Shown here piece after piece: positions 32,051 to 43,249 of a stretch of DNA of 64,000 nt (its first letter is position 1; every line of letters starts with the position of its first letter). The stretch covers positions 1,555,001 to 1,619,000 of the forward strand of contig OX291553.1 in the NCBI GenBank assembly GCA_946406115.1, in the 5' to 3' direction. The notes under the pieces were generated by a model. That model was not told the DNA's origin. It saw nothing but the letters and a program-made list of their open reading frames with translations, and did not search any database. Source of the stretch: Apoda limacodes (taxonomy: Eukaryota > Arthropoda > Insecta > Lepidoptera > Limacodidae). Both the position numbers and the translations under genes were made by a program.

Positions 32051-32147
32051 TCTAGTTAGTTAATAAAATTACAAAACCGCGATGATATTAAGACAACAAT
32101 ATATAATGTAAACTTAATTTTTAACTTTTAAAATTTGTTTAAAATAG

Positions 32148-32252
32148 ATGAGACGGATCAACAACTAGAACAACTACATCGGGGTGTCATAGAAGAACCA
32201 TTGTTACGAGATCCCTACGTCATTCTCAGTAAACAGCAAATGCAAAACCATG
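32148..32252 (+). CDS. C-terminal exon of the Ig-superfamily gene
   Basis: The acceptor is AAAATAG|AT and the donor CATG|GTAACG. It is 105 bp, phase 1 in and out. It encodes 'ETDQQLEQLHRGVIEEPLLR' followed by 'DPYVILSKQQMQNH', a hydrophilic juxtamembrane-type sequence with no domain. The open frame and matching phases link it to the Thr-rich exon. Confidence 0.7.
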
Positions 32253-32314
32253 GTAACGTTAACACTTTTTCTACATGTATGTAGAGATTTAGAAACTTAT
32301 TAACTTGAAGAGTT

Positions 32315-32386
32315 ATTGTAGTTGTACGGTGGATTGTAGTTGTATAGTGGATTGTAGTTGTATGGTGGATTGTAGTTGTATGGTGG
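32315..32386. repeat. Four 18-bp tandem units
   Basis: The unit 'attgtagttgtatggtgg' is repeated four times with single substitutions in the first two. It lies in the short intron between the last two exons. Confidence 0.85.
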
Positions 32387-32460
32387 ATTGGAAACACTTT
32401 TACAAAATAAATAAGTTAATTAATTTTGGAATTTTAATTATGTCAATATCTTCTTTTTAG

Positions 32461-32486
32461 GAAAAGAATATTTTAAAGACGAGTGA
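32461..32486 (+). CDS. Terminal exon of the Ig-superfamily gene (secreted-type end)
   Basis: The acceptor is TTCTTTTTAG|GA, with a good pyrimidine tract. In phase 1 the exon adds 'KEYFKDE' and ends at TGA 32484-32486. No hydrophobic tail is encoded, so this form would be secreted. An AATAAA-type signal lies near 32624. A GAA|GTAATA donor-like site follows at about 32492, so further splicing is possible. Confidence 0.6.
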
Positions 32487-33233
32487 ACGAAGTAATAATA
32501 ATAATAATTAGTTTTAGACATTACACACTTGACTTCTTGGACTGCTACGGGTTGTATTCGACTCAGAAATTCATTTCTTTGTGTGCATGTGCATTTAAGA
32601 AAATGCGTTTCTAAAATGCATTAATAATAAAAAACATAAGCCCAAATTTGGTAGCCGAGGGTTTTTGGGTTGCTGATCACGAATATGATGTTCAGAAAAC
32701 TTCTCCTGCTCCTTGAGAATCAGTACGTGACGGTTATTGAGATCATGACTGTAGCTTTTTATAAATTTCGTTTTAAATGAGCCCAAATCATTACTTAGGA
32801 TTCTTCGGGTCGCTGATCACGAATATGATGCCCAAAAGCTCGTCCAGGTGCAGGTCCATAAAGCGTAGCCCATAAGGTCGTAGGTCACCTCCGTGGCATT
32901 AGTTAAACTTTTTTTTATTTACCTAAAATCGTTAGTCGGTGGTTTTTTGGGGTTGGTGATTACGAATTTGATGATAAAAAATTATACAGCTAATATATTG
33001 TTTATTCATTGAAACATAACTTGAAAAAAATTGTTACATAAGCTATGAGTTTAATATTATTTAATAACTATGAATTGTACTTAAGTATTAAAAAAAAACT
33101 CATTGGTACACGTCGGGTTCGTACGTACATCCTTCAGAACACAATTCAGATACCGTAAACAGTAGACCCCCCCGGGCCTACTTTATGGTATATGTATCTG
33201 TGTACATAATATGTAAACTTGTCCAATTAACAG
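32487..33233 (+). other. 3' UTR or last intron of the Ig gene
   Basis: No frame. Two related segments containing 'gctgatcacgaatatgatg' (about 32671 and 32813) and a third weaker one near 32955 form a diverged local repeat. A SINE fragment is at 33090. Confidence 0.5.
33090..33135 (-). repeat. Short SINE fragment, minus strand
   Basis: 'actcattggtacacgtcggg' in reverse matches the region around the 'accaatgagt' motif of the SINE at 50.3 kb. Confidence 0.6.
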
Positions 33234-33382
33234 AAATGGTAACCACAATGTGACCGGAGGCGGCGGGGCGAGACCGGCCCTGGAGCGAGGGTTGGCCGTC
33301 CCTGCTCGCCGCCGCGCCGCCGCCGACCTACAGCCTGTGCTTGTGGATAACTACTGTGTTGTCTGTGGTCAACGTGGCGTGA
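33234..33382 (+). CDS. Candidate alternative last exon with hydrophobic tail
   Basis: A strikingly GC-rich island after CCAATTAACAG|. Joined in phase 1 from the exon ending at 32252, the frame first gives 'MVTTM', meets TGA (33251-33253, followed by C), and beyond it runs open to a TGA at 33380-33382, ending 'PPPTYSLCLWITTVLSVVNV' plus Ala. That tail has the small-residue, spacer and hydrophobic end order of a GPI-anchor signal, which lachesin/IgLON-type proteins normally possess. Another frame entered in phase 2 is open ('NGNHNVTGGGG') but loses the hydrophobic end. Whether this is readthrough, a polymorphism or a sequence error is unresolved. Confidence 0.45.
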
Positions 33383-33544
33383 CCTGACAAAAATATTATT
33401 ACTTTTGTGAAGACTTGTGTGTGACTGTCAAACGGCAAGCAAAGACACGTTGTGAGGAAACATAGGTTGTTACATACGGGTGTAGAAATTATTACGAGGA
33501 TTTAAAGCAATTCTTAGATTTTAAGACATATCTGTAAGACTTAT

Positions 33545-34545
33545 CGACTCCGAGGTGCCGATTATATTTCATTGACTATGTCAATCAGCAAGCCTAAGTA
33601 TTTTTTAAGGCTACTACGAATATAAGTCATCATCTCGCTGATTTTGTTGCAATTGGTAATGATTTATATATTCAGGTTTGCAGGAAAAAAAGTAAATAAA
33701 ACCATGAGAATAGAAAAAGAAAATTGAAAACTACAAACAAAAAATATTTAATTTTGTGTTATTTTTTGCACTGGCTATGTCCGCTTATGAACTGCGAGTA
33801 CTAAGGTAGGTACATCTGATAATAATAACTGAAGCTATGGGAACCAGACACTGAAAATAAATACCGCCACCGGAAAAATAAAATGCAAGAGCCCCGGAAC
33901 ATTGCTACAAAATAACGAATTGAATATTGAGATTTACACCGAGCCTACTGATAACGGAAGCCAAACGAAAATACCTCATTAATTAGCATATACCATTGAA
34001 TACTTTAATCTTCATTTATTTAAGTACCTACGCCCGATAAAATATTAAGTGAAGCTTTGGAAAATGTATATTAAAACTAAACAAACAAAATTGCAAGAGT
34101 GGAAATTCACCTTCCAAGTAACAAATATATTTTATCGACTATGGCCATCAGTAAGCTTCAAAAAATACTCCCACGAAAATAAGACATAACTTTGATGATT
34201 TTTTTAGGTACGCAAGAAAAAGTAACTGAAACTATCAGAATTGGACATGGAAACTGCAAACTGTAATTAACTATTTAAAAAAAAACGCAAATGTTGGAAT
34301 TCTGCTTAAGCTATTAAAACAATATAATGAAATAATAACGCATTGGTAAGGTCCGTTTACGAACTACGAGTACTTAGGTATGAACCTACACCCAATAATA
34401 AGCTATGGGAACCAGACACTGAACTGAATATCGTCACTGGTGGAAAATTAAATTGGAACACTGCCACAGAAAAACATTAATTCATTCAATATTTAAATTC
34501 GTGCCTTACCTACTGATAACAGAAGCTAAACAAAAATACCTTATT
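33545..34545. repeat. Diverged direct duplication, about 570-bp period
   Basis: 33545-34010 and 34130-34545 share the ordered blocks 'ttatcgact', 'aactgcgagtact'/'aactacgagtact', 'agctatgggaaccagacact' and 'cctactgataac'. The copies differ by many substitutions and indels. No coding frame. Confidence 0.7.
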
Positions 34546-34549
34546 AACG

Positions 34550-36225
34550 ACAAAAACTAAATACTATTACAAGACAATAAAATCCAAAAGTTGGAATGTC
34601 AGTGAAGCAACAAGAGGAATAAGAATTGGAATTCTGAAATAGAAACAAAACTACTAAAGCTACCCGGATATCGACCGAGTAAGCTAGTGCAAATGCATAA
34701 GATCAAAGAAGAAACAGAACACAGAAAAGTTTAAAAACCAGCACGCTGGCTACAAACGGCAAAGGAGTCACTTTTCCCTTGTATAAATTTATACTCCTGC
34801 TGGTTTAAGGGTGCTGGTACCGGTCGGCTCTAATCCTCCAACTTAACATCCTAGACTGCGAAGACCTACACTACCAGTCCTATCTACGCCGTTTACTGGG
34901 GTCTTGGGCAGAGGTAATAGACACTCATGGTAATGCCGTGAGATGGTCGGGACACTGCTAAAATCACTTACTAATGCGGACTGGAAACGCCGCATACCTT
35001 CCAGTGGTTGAGGATCTTCCGTTTTAATTATGTGTTAATTACCAGCTTATAGAACGCTTGCCCTGGTCCATCCTGCAGTTTTGAGCACTCCACAGAACCC
35101 CGCTTTTGGACGTTTTTTCCTATCTGACTCGTTTCTTGAGTCTTTGCAGTGGAGCGCTGGCTGGTAAGACGCTGGACGCCGGAAATTGATATACCTAAGT
35201 GAGCAATTACATTGATAGTTCAATCATATGTGTAAATACGGCGCAAAGTTATGTTTCTTTATTGAAATCAGGGAGACCAACTTGGAACACAGCTATTGTC
35301 TAATCATCATAATAATACACTGCCGAAAAACTAGTAACAGTAACAAGCCTTATTTTGCTTATAACTTTTTCAGGGGTTTTTATTCGTTAAAGTTTTCAAA
35401 AATATTTCTACTACAAAAAAAATATATTATGTAATAGCCTAAGTTAATAAAAGTTAAAAAAATAAAAGTTATCTTGTAACCTGTATTTTTTTGTATTTTT
35501 TATAGTTAACTAACCAGCAAATGTTGTCTTACTCCCTCTACACCGACAATATACGACATGTTAACTATGTATATATGAAGTACACTGATTTGTTAAAACG
35601 CCTCGCGCCCCACCTATTATAAAATAGGTCGTATTAATTAAACTAAAACCAATTCTGAGTCATTTTATTACCTGAATTGGTCCAGCCGTCTTCAAGTTTT
35701 CCTTAGTGCGCGAGTCCAACTTGCACTTGACCGTTTTTTTCTTTCAAAAAAACCTTGCCCTAACACTAACAAACACAACAAAAAAAAATTTGTGAAATCG
35801 GTCTAGCCGTTCACGCGTGATGGCGTGACCAAGGGTAATAGAGATTCATTTTTATATATATGATGAGAGAATCGCTTGCTAATGCTAATGCTAATTGCTA
35901 AATGTCTAGTTTTATTCACTCGGATCCTGCATACGGTAAAATATTTAAAATATGTTTGTGTGCGGTCTATCGAAAAAAAAATATTTAGTAAATATCTAGT
36001 AAAGAATTTTTTTTTTATATAATATGCAGAATTTGAGTGATAAAATCTAGAAATTTTGCAACTTTTTCGAAATCAATTTTCTCGTTAACTATGGAATATA
36101 TAAAAAAATTACAAAACAACTAGGTACCTATTTTTTAAGAAAATTAACCTTTATTTTTATAGAAGAAATATTTTTGATAGCTGTAACTATTGTATTATAT
36201 TTAATAGCGGAATAAGGATATGTTA
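34550..36225. other. Intergenic region, no gene recognised
   Basis: A less AT-rich patch at 34690-35190 may be a decayed retroelement but gives no recognisable frame. 35690-35760 ('agtgcgcgagtccaacttgc') and 35795-35865 ('cggtctagccgttcacgcg') are pieces of common lepidopteran interspersed repeats. Confidence 0.5.
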
Positions 36226-36227
36226 TG

Positions 36228-36634
36228 TGGTTTTAGAGGAGTGACACCAGTCAGAAGTGGTTTTGGAGGAGTGACACCCACCAGAAGTGGTTTTGGAGGA
36301 GTGACATCCGCCAGAAGTGGTTTTGGAGGATTGACACCCGCCAGAATTGGTTTTAGAGGAGTAACACCCGCCAGAAGTGGTTTTGGAGGAGTGACACCCG
36401 CCAGAATTGGTTTTGGAGGAGTAACACCCGCCAGAAGTGGTTTTGGAGGAGTAACACCCGCCAGAAGTGGTTTTGGAGGAGTGACACCCGCCAGAGTTGT
36501 TTTTGGAGGAGTAACACCCGCCGAAGTGGTTTTGGTGGAGTGACACCCGCCAGAAGTGGTTTTGGAAGATTGACACCCGCCAGAAGTGATTTTGGAGTAG
36601 TGACATCTGCCAGAAGTGGTTTTGGAGGAGTGAC
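36228..36634. repeat. 30-bp tandem array, about 13 units
   Basis: The consensus unit is 'gtgacacccgccagaagtgg' followed by 'ttttggagga'. Units are 30 bp except one of 29 bp (about 36511-36539). Because the period is a multiple of three, long frames stay open: on + it repeats GVTPARSGFG and on - LAGVTPPKPL-like and SSKTTSGGCH-like units. I treat these as by-products, since no promoter, splice or flanking domain is visible. Confidence 0.95.
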
Positions 36635-36639
36635 TGTTA

Positions 36640-37805
36640 GACATATTTACAGGGTAGGCGTACTTAACTCCTAAACTTCCGATATTTCGGTGATGTTATA
36701 AGCACCATGACCACGGAATGAAAGTCATGTAACAGAATTGAAATATCTGTAGTTTGAGAAACGAATCTTCAAAACAAAGATAATCACAGGTCAACAGGGA
36801 TTTTTTTCCCTAAAATATGTCTGATTGTTGCTTGTGTTTGTGTTTTAGTCTACATTTCACGATACGCACTTACAAAAGTTATCGTTAGCTCATATTTTTA
36901 AGATAAATGGAATCTGATTGTCAAAAATTGTCTATTTTGGCCATTTCAATAATATTTAATGTTATATTGGGCTAGAATAATGGTATCGCACGGTCTTAGC
37001 AGACCATTTATGCATTTGCGAGAATCAATGTTAATTATATTGTATCGTATAGCGGGCGTTACCGCGCGTTCTCATTTTTATGTCCCAAGATTGGGCGGGA
37101 GATTTGGTGTGAATCCTCAGATATTGCACGTCATCTCCTGCTTATTTCTTCATAATTCACTATTCCTGAGCCTTCGCTGCACAATTCTTAACACGATTTC
37201 GTAAAACACTGATAAAATACATGCATCGAAACTCACTTAATGAATTTAGAAAAATTAAACACAAAAAAACACTACTCCTTCTTAAGATTCGCGCCAAAAC
37301 TCCCAATATGTTGTTATCGCCGAAAAAAATGATTTTGATCATTCTGAAAATATGGTAGTAAAGTAGAAGTCTTTATCTCTCTCTTGATGTGAGAAATTGG
37401 TGCAGTTCCTTTTATTTATACCCAAGGTAAAATTTTTAACCAAAAGGTTTTTTTCATACAAATTACTTTAGGCTCCGTAGTTCTATTATCAATGAGCATG
37501 AAATGCGTAGATATAACTTTACGATGAAAAATTGTAGAAGTCTATTTTAAAACACTAAATTTAAATTTTATTGAAAGGGATACATGATGAAAAGAAAAAG
37601 TACTTAGTTCAAAAATAAATCTTAAATATGACTAAAATCATGCTTTTTCGCATTATTTAACCTAATTTTTATTGAAAGCAGTAAGTAGCTGATGACAATG
37701 TACAAGTATCCAGTAGCAGTAGCTTAAACGGCAAGAAACTAATTAAATGCTTTATTTTGTTGACCTGTGATTGAACAAAAAAAAAATATTTTAAACATCG
37801 TGATT
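36640..37805. other. No gene recognised between the two tandem arrays
   Basis: AT-rich, with a modest GC patch at 37040-37110. Short frames lack domains. Confidence 0.5.
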
Positions 37806-37808
37806 GAT

Positions 37809-37981
37809 TGCGGACGTCGCGTCGGTACCGCGGTACACGGAGTATTGCGGACGTCGCGTCGGTACGTCGGTACCGCGGTACACGGAGTATGGCGGACGTC
37901 GCGTCGGTACGTCGGTACCGCGGTACACGGAGTATTGCGGACGTCGCGTCGGTACGTCGGTACCGCGGTACACGGAGTATT
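37809..37981. repeat. CpG-rich 45-bp tandem array with palindromes
   Basis: Four units: the first 37 bp, the next three 45 bp. Each holds 'gcggacgtcgcgtcggtac' and the perfect 12-bp palindrome GTACCGCGGTAC. The first unit lacks eight bases ('gtacgtcg'-type). Every unit contains many CpG within DNA that is otherwise AT-rich. The period is divisible by three, so at least five reading frames are open through it. Confidence 0.95.
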
Positions 37982-37984
37982 GTA

Positions 37985-39190
37985 AATATGTAACTAAGGC
38001 TCGCAATCATCTTGAGCTGTTTATAAAATTAACTTGCAAATTGTTACCTGAAACAACACACACGCACATCACGTACAGTAAGATATATTTTCTAGAATAT
38101 TTAATTTGTAATAAGAGAGCTGTAGTGATACCATTAACTCGGATTATATTTTTTGCAAATTTAATAACGAACGTATCTTTTAATAATGATTTCGTTAGTG
38201 ACGATTGAAAAAAAACAACGATTTATCAGTTTAAAGAAAGTAATGTAACAAAAAAACTGTAAATAATTTTGCACAAACTTAGTCATATCAAATGTTTAGA
38301 AAGCCTCACTTATCGCTAACACATGATTACCGTAATTATAAATCTCTACTCTTCTTTTTGTGTAACACAAAGGTAAAATTTATTTTTTTCTTCAAAAATA
38401 ATTAATTGTATTACCTGTTAATTGTTAATATATTTGTGTAAATATCACCTACATATTCAATTGTTTTGTTGTAAAAATATAAAATTTGAAAGTAAAAAAG
38501 CGTTTTTCTATTTTTATCATAACAAAATAGCTTTAACTTTACATTTTAACAGCTTTATAAAACAGTTTTACTTATGTTTTTGAGTTCTTGCCCATTGCGA
38601 TATTACTAATTGTGGTGTGAGCCGTCGTGGTCACCTCAGTAGAAATCTGTTTGTTTGTTTGTTGTTGCCTTACTTCTCTGCGGAGCTAACAGTTGAGATG
38701 ATTTTTGAAACAGAGATTGTTGAAGGGACAGAGAATGACATATATAGTGTAGTAAGTCCATTAAATAAACAATTTTGCTTTTTAAAGTAGTTTATTCAGT
38801 GTGTTTTAAAATAGTTTACCTCAGAAAACAGAATTTTATACATGTTTCGTAGATATATATGTATATATTATACATAGATAATAAAGGTTTAACTTATAAT
38901 TATAGTAATGTGTCATTTAAAAAATAACATTATCACACAATTCATACCGAAGCTCAGTAGAAAATCACTATCTTATATAATATGTAATATATATTAGCAC
39001 CATAGACGTGCGCCGGCCCGCCACTGTACACTGTACGTACAGCCTCCGTATAACTCGACCGACCGAGGTTACTCCCTACATACTATGTTGGTGAGTATGG
39101 CACGATCTTAACGTCCAAGTTATTCCTATCCGATAGTATTCCCGTCCCATAAACTTGGGGAGAAATTAAGCAAATCACTGAGTTTTAATC
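37985..39190. other. No gene recognised
   Basis: AT-rich with short TA-rich tracts near 38855-38880. 39008-39070 is a small GC-richer patch. No supported frame. Confidence 0.5.
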
Positions 39191-39194
39191 AGAC

Positions 39195-39341
39195 GTGGGC
39201 AAGCCGTCACCGTAGCCTACGGACGCTTGCAACATCAGGGGTATCACTCGCGCGTTGCCGACCCTTAAGAAATCTAATAACTTTTTTCTTGAAGAATCCT
39301 ATAGTGTAGACCTTGGAGAAAACCTTGGCAGAGGGAGCTTA
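39195..39341 (-). repeat. Fragment of the LINE 3' end
   Basis: It matches 24307-24445 in the same orientation ('gtcaccgtagcctacggacg', 'caggggtatcactcgcgcg'). Both ends are lost and there is no tail. Confidence 0.85.
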
Positions 39342-39344
39342 CAT

Positions 39345-40738
39345 TTCGTAAAAAGATATTTTATATTTCTTTTTATCTCTCATACTCTGAAAGTACACCA
39401 TATATTATCTAAAAAGCCGGTGGGAAGTAGCAAATGTCGACACTAAGACTGAAAATTAAACAAGTCACATTGAGCAAAGTCAGTCCTATATAGATACAGC
39501 CACACTTCGATTAATACTTGGTATATTTATTCTTAACTTCGTTGTAGATATTTTGTTTTTGATGTTATTTAAGATACCTGGTTATACCAGATATGTGGTT
39601 TAATGCTAACGGATAACAGTGACAAATTTAAAATATTTTATAAGAGTAGGTGGGTTATTTTCATCAACTAGCAATTTTTTTTTTATTTCTTCTGTCTGAC
39701 TATGCAGTTGGCTGGGCTTTTGGTGTGAGACTCTGAAAGAGCCTCGGCTTGGGTTGTCGCTCTTGGGGTTGTCCCATCGACCAGCGTCAACTAGCAATAA
39801 CTACAACTCAAAACTACTGGCTGGCGCTTGAAAAATGTTGCGCGTACAAAAAAAAAACTGTGTGTGTCAGCTCCGACACACGACTGGAGTTTACTGCGTT
39901 GGGAGGAACCGCACGTATGAGCCTATAAATAAACGATTTTGCTATTAGTATTTTGTTTAGATTGACATTTTTAAATTCGTAATATCTTTTGTATACAATG
40001 TCCGATTTGAATAACTCAAAAAGTAATCTACAAGTATTGAAACAGTCTTGAAGACGAAATGATTTATTTGGATAAGGATCAATACAAAGGTATAGATAAC
40101 ATGATTTGATTTTCGTCGGCATTTTATCAACTTTTACTGTAAAAAAAGTCTATAGTTACGGAGATAGTCTATTATAGTTTGACAGCTGTCATCTGAAATG
40201 AAGATCTTGAAGAGATCTATCACTTTTGTAATGCAACTGTTAATCTACGATCTACAGTTATGGAGATATAGCCTATTATAGTTTGACACGACTGGAGTTC
40301 TCTCTCTCTCTTTCTAAAAAGTAAATAAAAGTATAAAATATAATATATGTGGGGAAAGCATTGGGAAGGGGCAGCGTTACGCTTTCATGAAAGAGTAACG
40401 CTTAATTTTACTACCCATATATTTTTCATACCACGGGCCTTATATCGTTTCTTGAGGAGTAAACTCCAAAAAAGATTTTGAGTTTTTTTTTATTTTTAAA
40501 GTAAAAAAATTTTATTATAATCGAACAAGACGCGTCCCTTCTAGATGTAAAAAAATAGAAAGTCTACATTCGGTGGTGAACCAGTCAGTCACTTCTACCT
40601 TCCTACATAGCAGTAGTAAGTAAATTAGCTAATAAAGTATTATTTCCCATACAAAGTATCATATTTCAGCGTTGTTCAAAATTTAACTCATAAGTGGAAG
40701 GAAGGGCCTGGCAAATTTTGTTTGGGATTGTGAAATAA
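39345..40738. other. No gene recognised; small direct repeat
   Basis: 'cggagatagtctattatagt' at about 40158 and 'tggagatatagcctattata' at about 40260, each followed by 'gtttgaca', form a 100-bp-spaced direct repeat. Otherwise AT-rich non-coding. Confidence 0.5.
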
Positions 40739-40740
40739 TA

Positions 40741-40763
40741 CACTGGCCTGCAAAAGAAGGTAT
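40741..40763. repeat. Left terminal inverted repeat of the Tc1 element
   Basis: Begins 'cactggcctgcaaaagaagg' with 'ta' immediately before; pairs with 47514-47536. Confidence 0.85.
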
Positions 40764-40994
40764 AACAGTTTTTAAATTGAATGTTCTCCTAAACTATTAA
40801 ATTAGGGACTTGAAATAAAAACAACATTTAGAACAGTTAAAAAAAGATTTTTTGAACATAAGTTTATTTTACTTAACTTAATGTTTTTAACATAAAGGAA
40901 ACATCAAAACAACTAGAAGCCATTTTCACTAAATGGCAGAAACTTAAAAAACCCTGAAAAAGGCGTTTGTAGTCTTAAAATCACCTTTTTATTA

Positions 40995-41681
40995 ACTGGT
41001 GTTACCTCCTCTGGCTCTGGTCACAGCTTCGAGTCTGTTTGGCATACTGAAGATGAGGTTTCGGATACGATGTTGGGGGATATTCTCCCTTTCTTCCATC
41101 AAGGCCTGTTTAAGCTCGTTGAGGGTGATAGGAGGTCGTCTACGTCGTCTGACCAGCCTTGCGAGCTCAAGCGTGTTCGATCGGGTTCAGGTCAGGACAG
41201 AAGTCCTGATGGCCAAGTTGATACCAACTTCCTGAATGTATTCTTGTACGACCTGAGCGCTGTGTGGCTTGTCTTTTGCATTGCATCACCCATATTTACC
41301 AGATATGGTCCTGCATACTCATTAAGGATCTCTTGAGCATATCTCACCCCGGTCAGAGTGCCATTTACTACGGCCACTACCTGTGTGCGACCCTCCGAAG
41401 AGATGCCAGCCCATACGTGTACAGACACCCTGCCGTATTGGACTCTTTCTGCAAAGCAGGCTTGAGCGTATCGCTCAAAATAGTGCTGGAAATATATTGT
41501 TCATCTCTAGCTGTAGTGCATCTGGGACGGCCATTACATGGTCATTTGAGATAGTTTCTGGTTTCTTCATACCTTTGTTTCACCTTGAAGCCCGTTCTAA
41601 ATGTTACACCCACCATTCTTAAAGTACAACGCATACTGATGCCTAGTTCCAGATGTGCCTTAATTCTTGCACGTTACAACA
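40995..41681 (-). pseudogene. Tc1/mariner transposase, most of the coding region
   Basis: On the minus strand: near 41590-41660 'LELGISMRCTLRMVGVTF' (DNA-binding part), 41192-41428 'VHVWAGISSEGRTQVVAVVN' and 'ILNEYAGPYLVNMGDAM' (DDE core), then in another frame 'RRPPITLNELKQALMEE' and 'LIFSMPNRLEAVTRARGG', the typical Tc1 C-terminus. The start codon side is beyond the gypsy insertion: ATG at 46938-46940. Stops and frameshifts make it inactive. Confidence 0.82.
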
Positions 41682-41887
41682 TGTAGGCATTGCGAAATGC
41701 ACTTCCTCACGTGGACCGTCTAATTAGGTTGCACGAGTAATGTAAATCACGTAATGCTTAGTCAGTAAGATAGAATTAGTAACTTTTGTAATAATATAAA
41801 TTCAATCAATATACGATCGTCAACTGAACAACTTAATTCGACCATTAACTTGTTTCCACCATCAGAGCGCCTAGGCAGTGCTCCACA
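41682..41887 (+). repeat. 5' LTR
   Basis: 206 bp, TG...CA ends, direct-repeat partner of 46704-46926. Followed at 41888 by 'tagcgaccctgtgcc', a primer-binding-site-like sequence with TGG changed to TAG. Confidence 0.92.
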
Positions 41888-42387
41888 TAGCGACCCTGTG
41901 CCAAAGCACCAAAATCACATTTCATTAGAAGATGCAAGGAAAGAAAATTATAAAAGACAGCGAAAATGAAGACCAAATTTTCAAAGAACAAATAAGTCTG
42001 AATACATTATGAAGATCCTGCCCAATTTTCAAGAAAAGTAGACAAGAACGTGTCAATAAAACGAGAAAACTTCACCAAAGGCATACAAAAATAATTGAAG
42101 CGTACGAGCGGTGTCCAGGGTTTTTTTCCGGCCCACGGAGTCTAGGGTATAGACCGGCCCACCCAGCACAGACGAAAGCAGCCAGCTCAAGTACGATGTT
42201 CTGCTGCAGCCGCGCCGCTGCCGCCGAGCCAACCAATGCTCCGCACCGAATCGACAATACGTATTTTTAGTATAGACAACTAGACAAGTAAGTTTTAGGG
42301 ATCTATAATAGAACATTTCCATTGCTAAGTAATTTTAATATGTAGCTTTGAAATTTTTTTAACTTATTACTTTGTTTTCATATCACA

Positions 42388-43235
42388 ATGTCTTGTATAA
42401 TTACTGAGCTAGAAATTATTTATGAACGGTTAGTGGAAATCAAAACCTATCTCATTAAAATCGGACCTCAAAGAAGGCAAAGTTCAGCTCAGCTAAAATT
42501 TCAGGAAGCGAAAGAATTTAACACTCGTTTGATGTGTATTTTGTCTGAATAAAAACACGAGTTAGATAGTGATAGTCTTCAATCAGTAAATAAGTTGATA
42601 GGGGATATTAAGGAAATCTATAACTTTATTTTAAGTTTGCATGTCACAAGAGAGGCAGAAACTTCAGAAAGTGTAGATAAGGGCACACAAACCGAAAAAA
42701 TGGCATCCGAAAATTTTGATATAAAAACTGCTATCTCCCTGTTGCCAATTATGACAAGCCAGCAGCAGGTTACTACCCAATTGATAGACAACATTCAGTT
42801 ATACGGATCCATGCTCAACGATGCCGCCAAAAAATAATTCATAGAATTCGTCCATAAAACACGGTTCTCAGCTAGCGACAAACTTCTTACGTGACTGTAG
42901 ACTCAGTGTTGAAGGACATGCGCACACACCTTATTAAAAAAAAACAGCTGTCGCCTTTCAGTCGCAAATGTTGACTACTAGGCAGGGCCTTAGGTCTATA
43001 GAGAAGTTTGGCTCAGATTTGGAAGAGTTGTTTGTGAACTTGAGCTTAGCCCAAGCAGATGGAAAACAAAAATATGAGATTCTCCGTCCACTGAACGAAA
43101 AGGTAGCGATAAAGCGTTTCGCAGACGGTCTTAGCAATTCCCGTCTCAGTACCATTATCGCTTCCCGTCCGTTTCAATCCCTTCCGGAAGCTATTAGGGC
43201 CGCTGTCGACGAACATTCGTTAGCCTACACATAAT
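42388..43235 (+). pseudogene. Gag-like region of the second gypsy
   Basis: It starts at ATG 42388 ('MSCIITELEIIYERLVEIK'), has TAA after 'MCILSE', then 42595-42837 ('MASENFDIKTAISLLPIMTS') and 42968-43234 ('LRSIEKFGSDLEELFVNLSL', 'KVAIKRFADGLSNSRLSTII'). This is a helical capsid-type Gag with no zinc knuckle found. Three or more lesions. Confidence 0.75.
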
Positions 43236-43249
43236 AAGGAACGAGTCCG

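Noticed and set aside
36201..36644. 147- and 107-codon repeat proteins from the 30-bp array
   Set aside because: Openness is a consequence of a period divisible by three; a 29-bp unit breaks the frame and no gene signals flank it.
8931..37981. CRISPR-like interpretation of the tandem arrays at 8.9, 36.2 and 37.8 kb
   Set aside because: Units are directly adjacent or have no unique spacers, there are no cas genes, and the setting is eukaryotic.
37669..38208. Several overlapping frames over the 45-bp array
   Set aside because: At least five frames are open at once, which is expected from the repeat itself, not from coding selection.
42053..42322. Minus-strand frames in a GC-rich patch of the second gypsy
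   Set aside because: They lie between the 5' LTR and gag on the opposite strand and show no domain; likely leader sequence.
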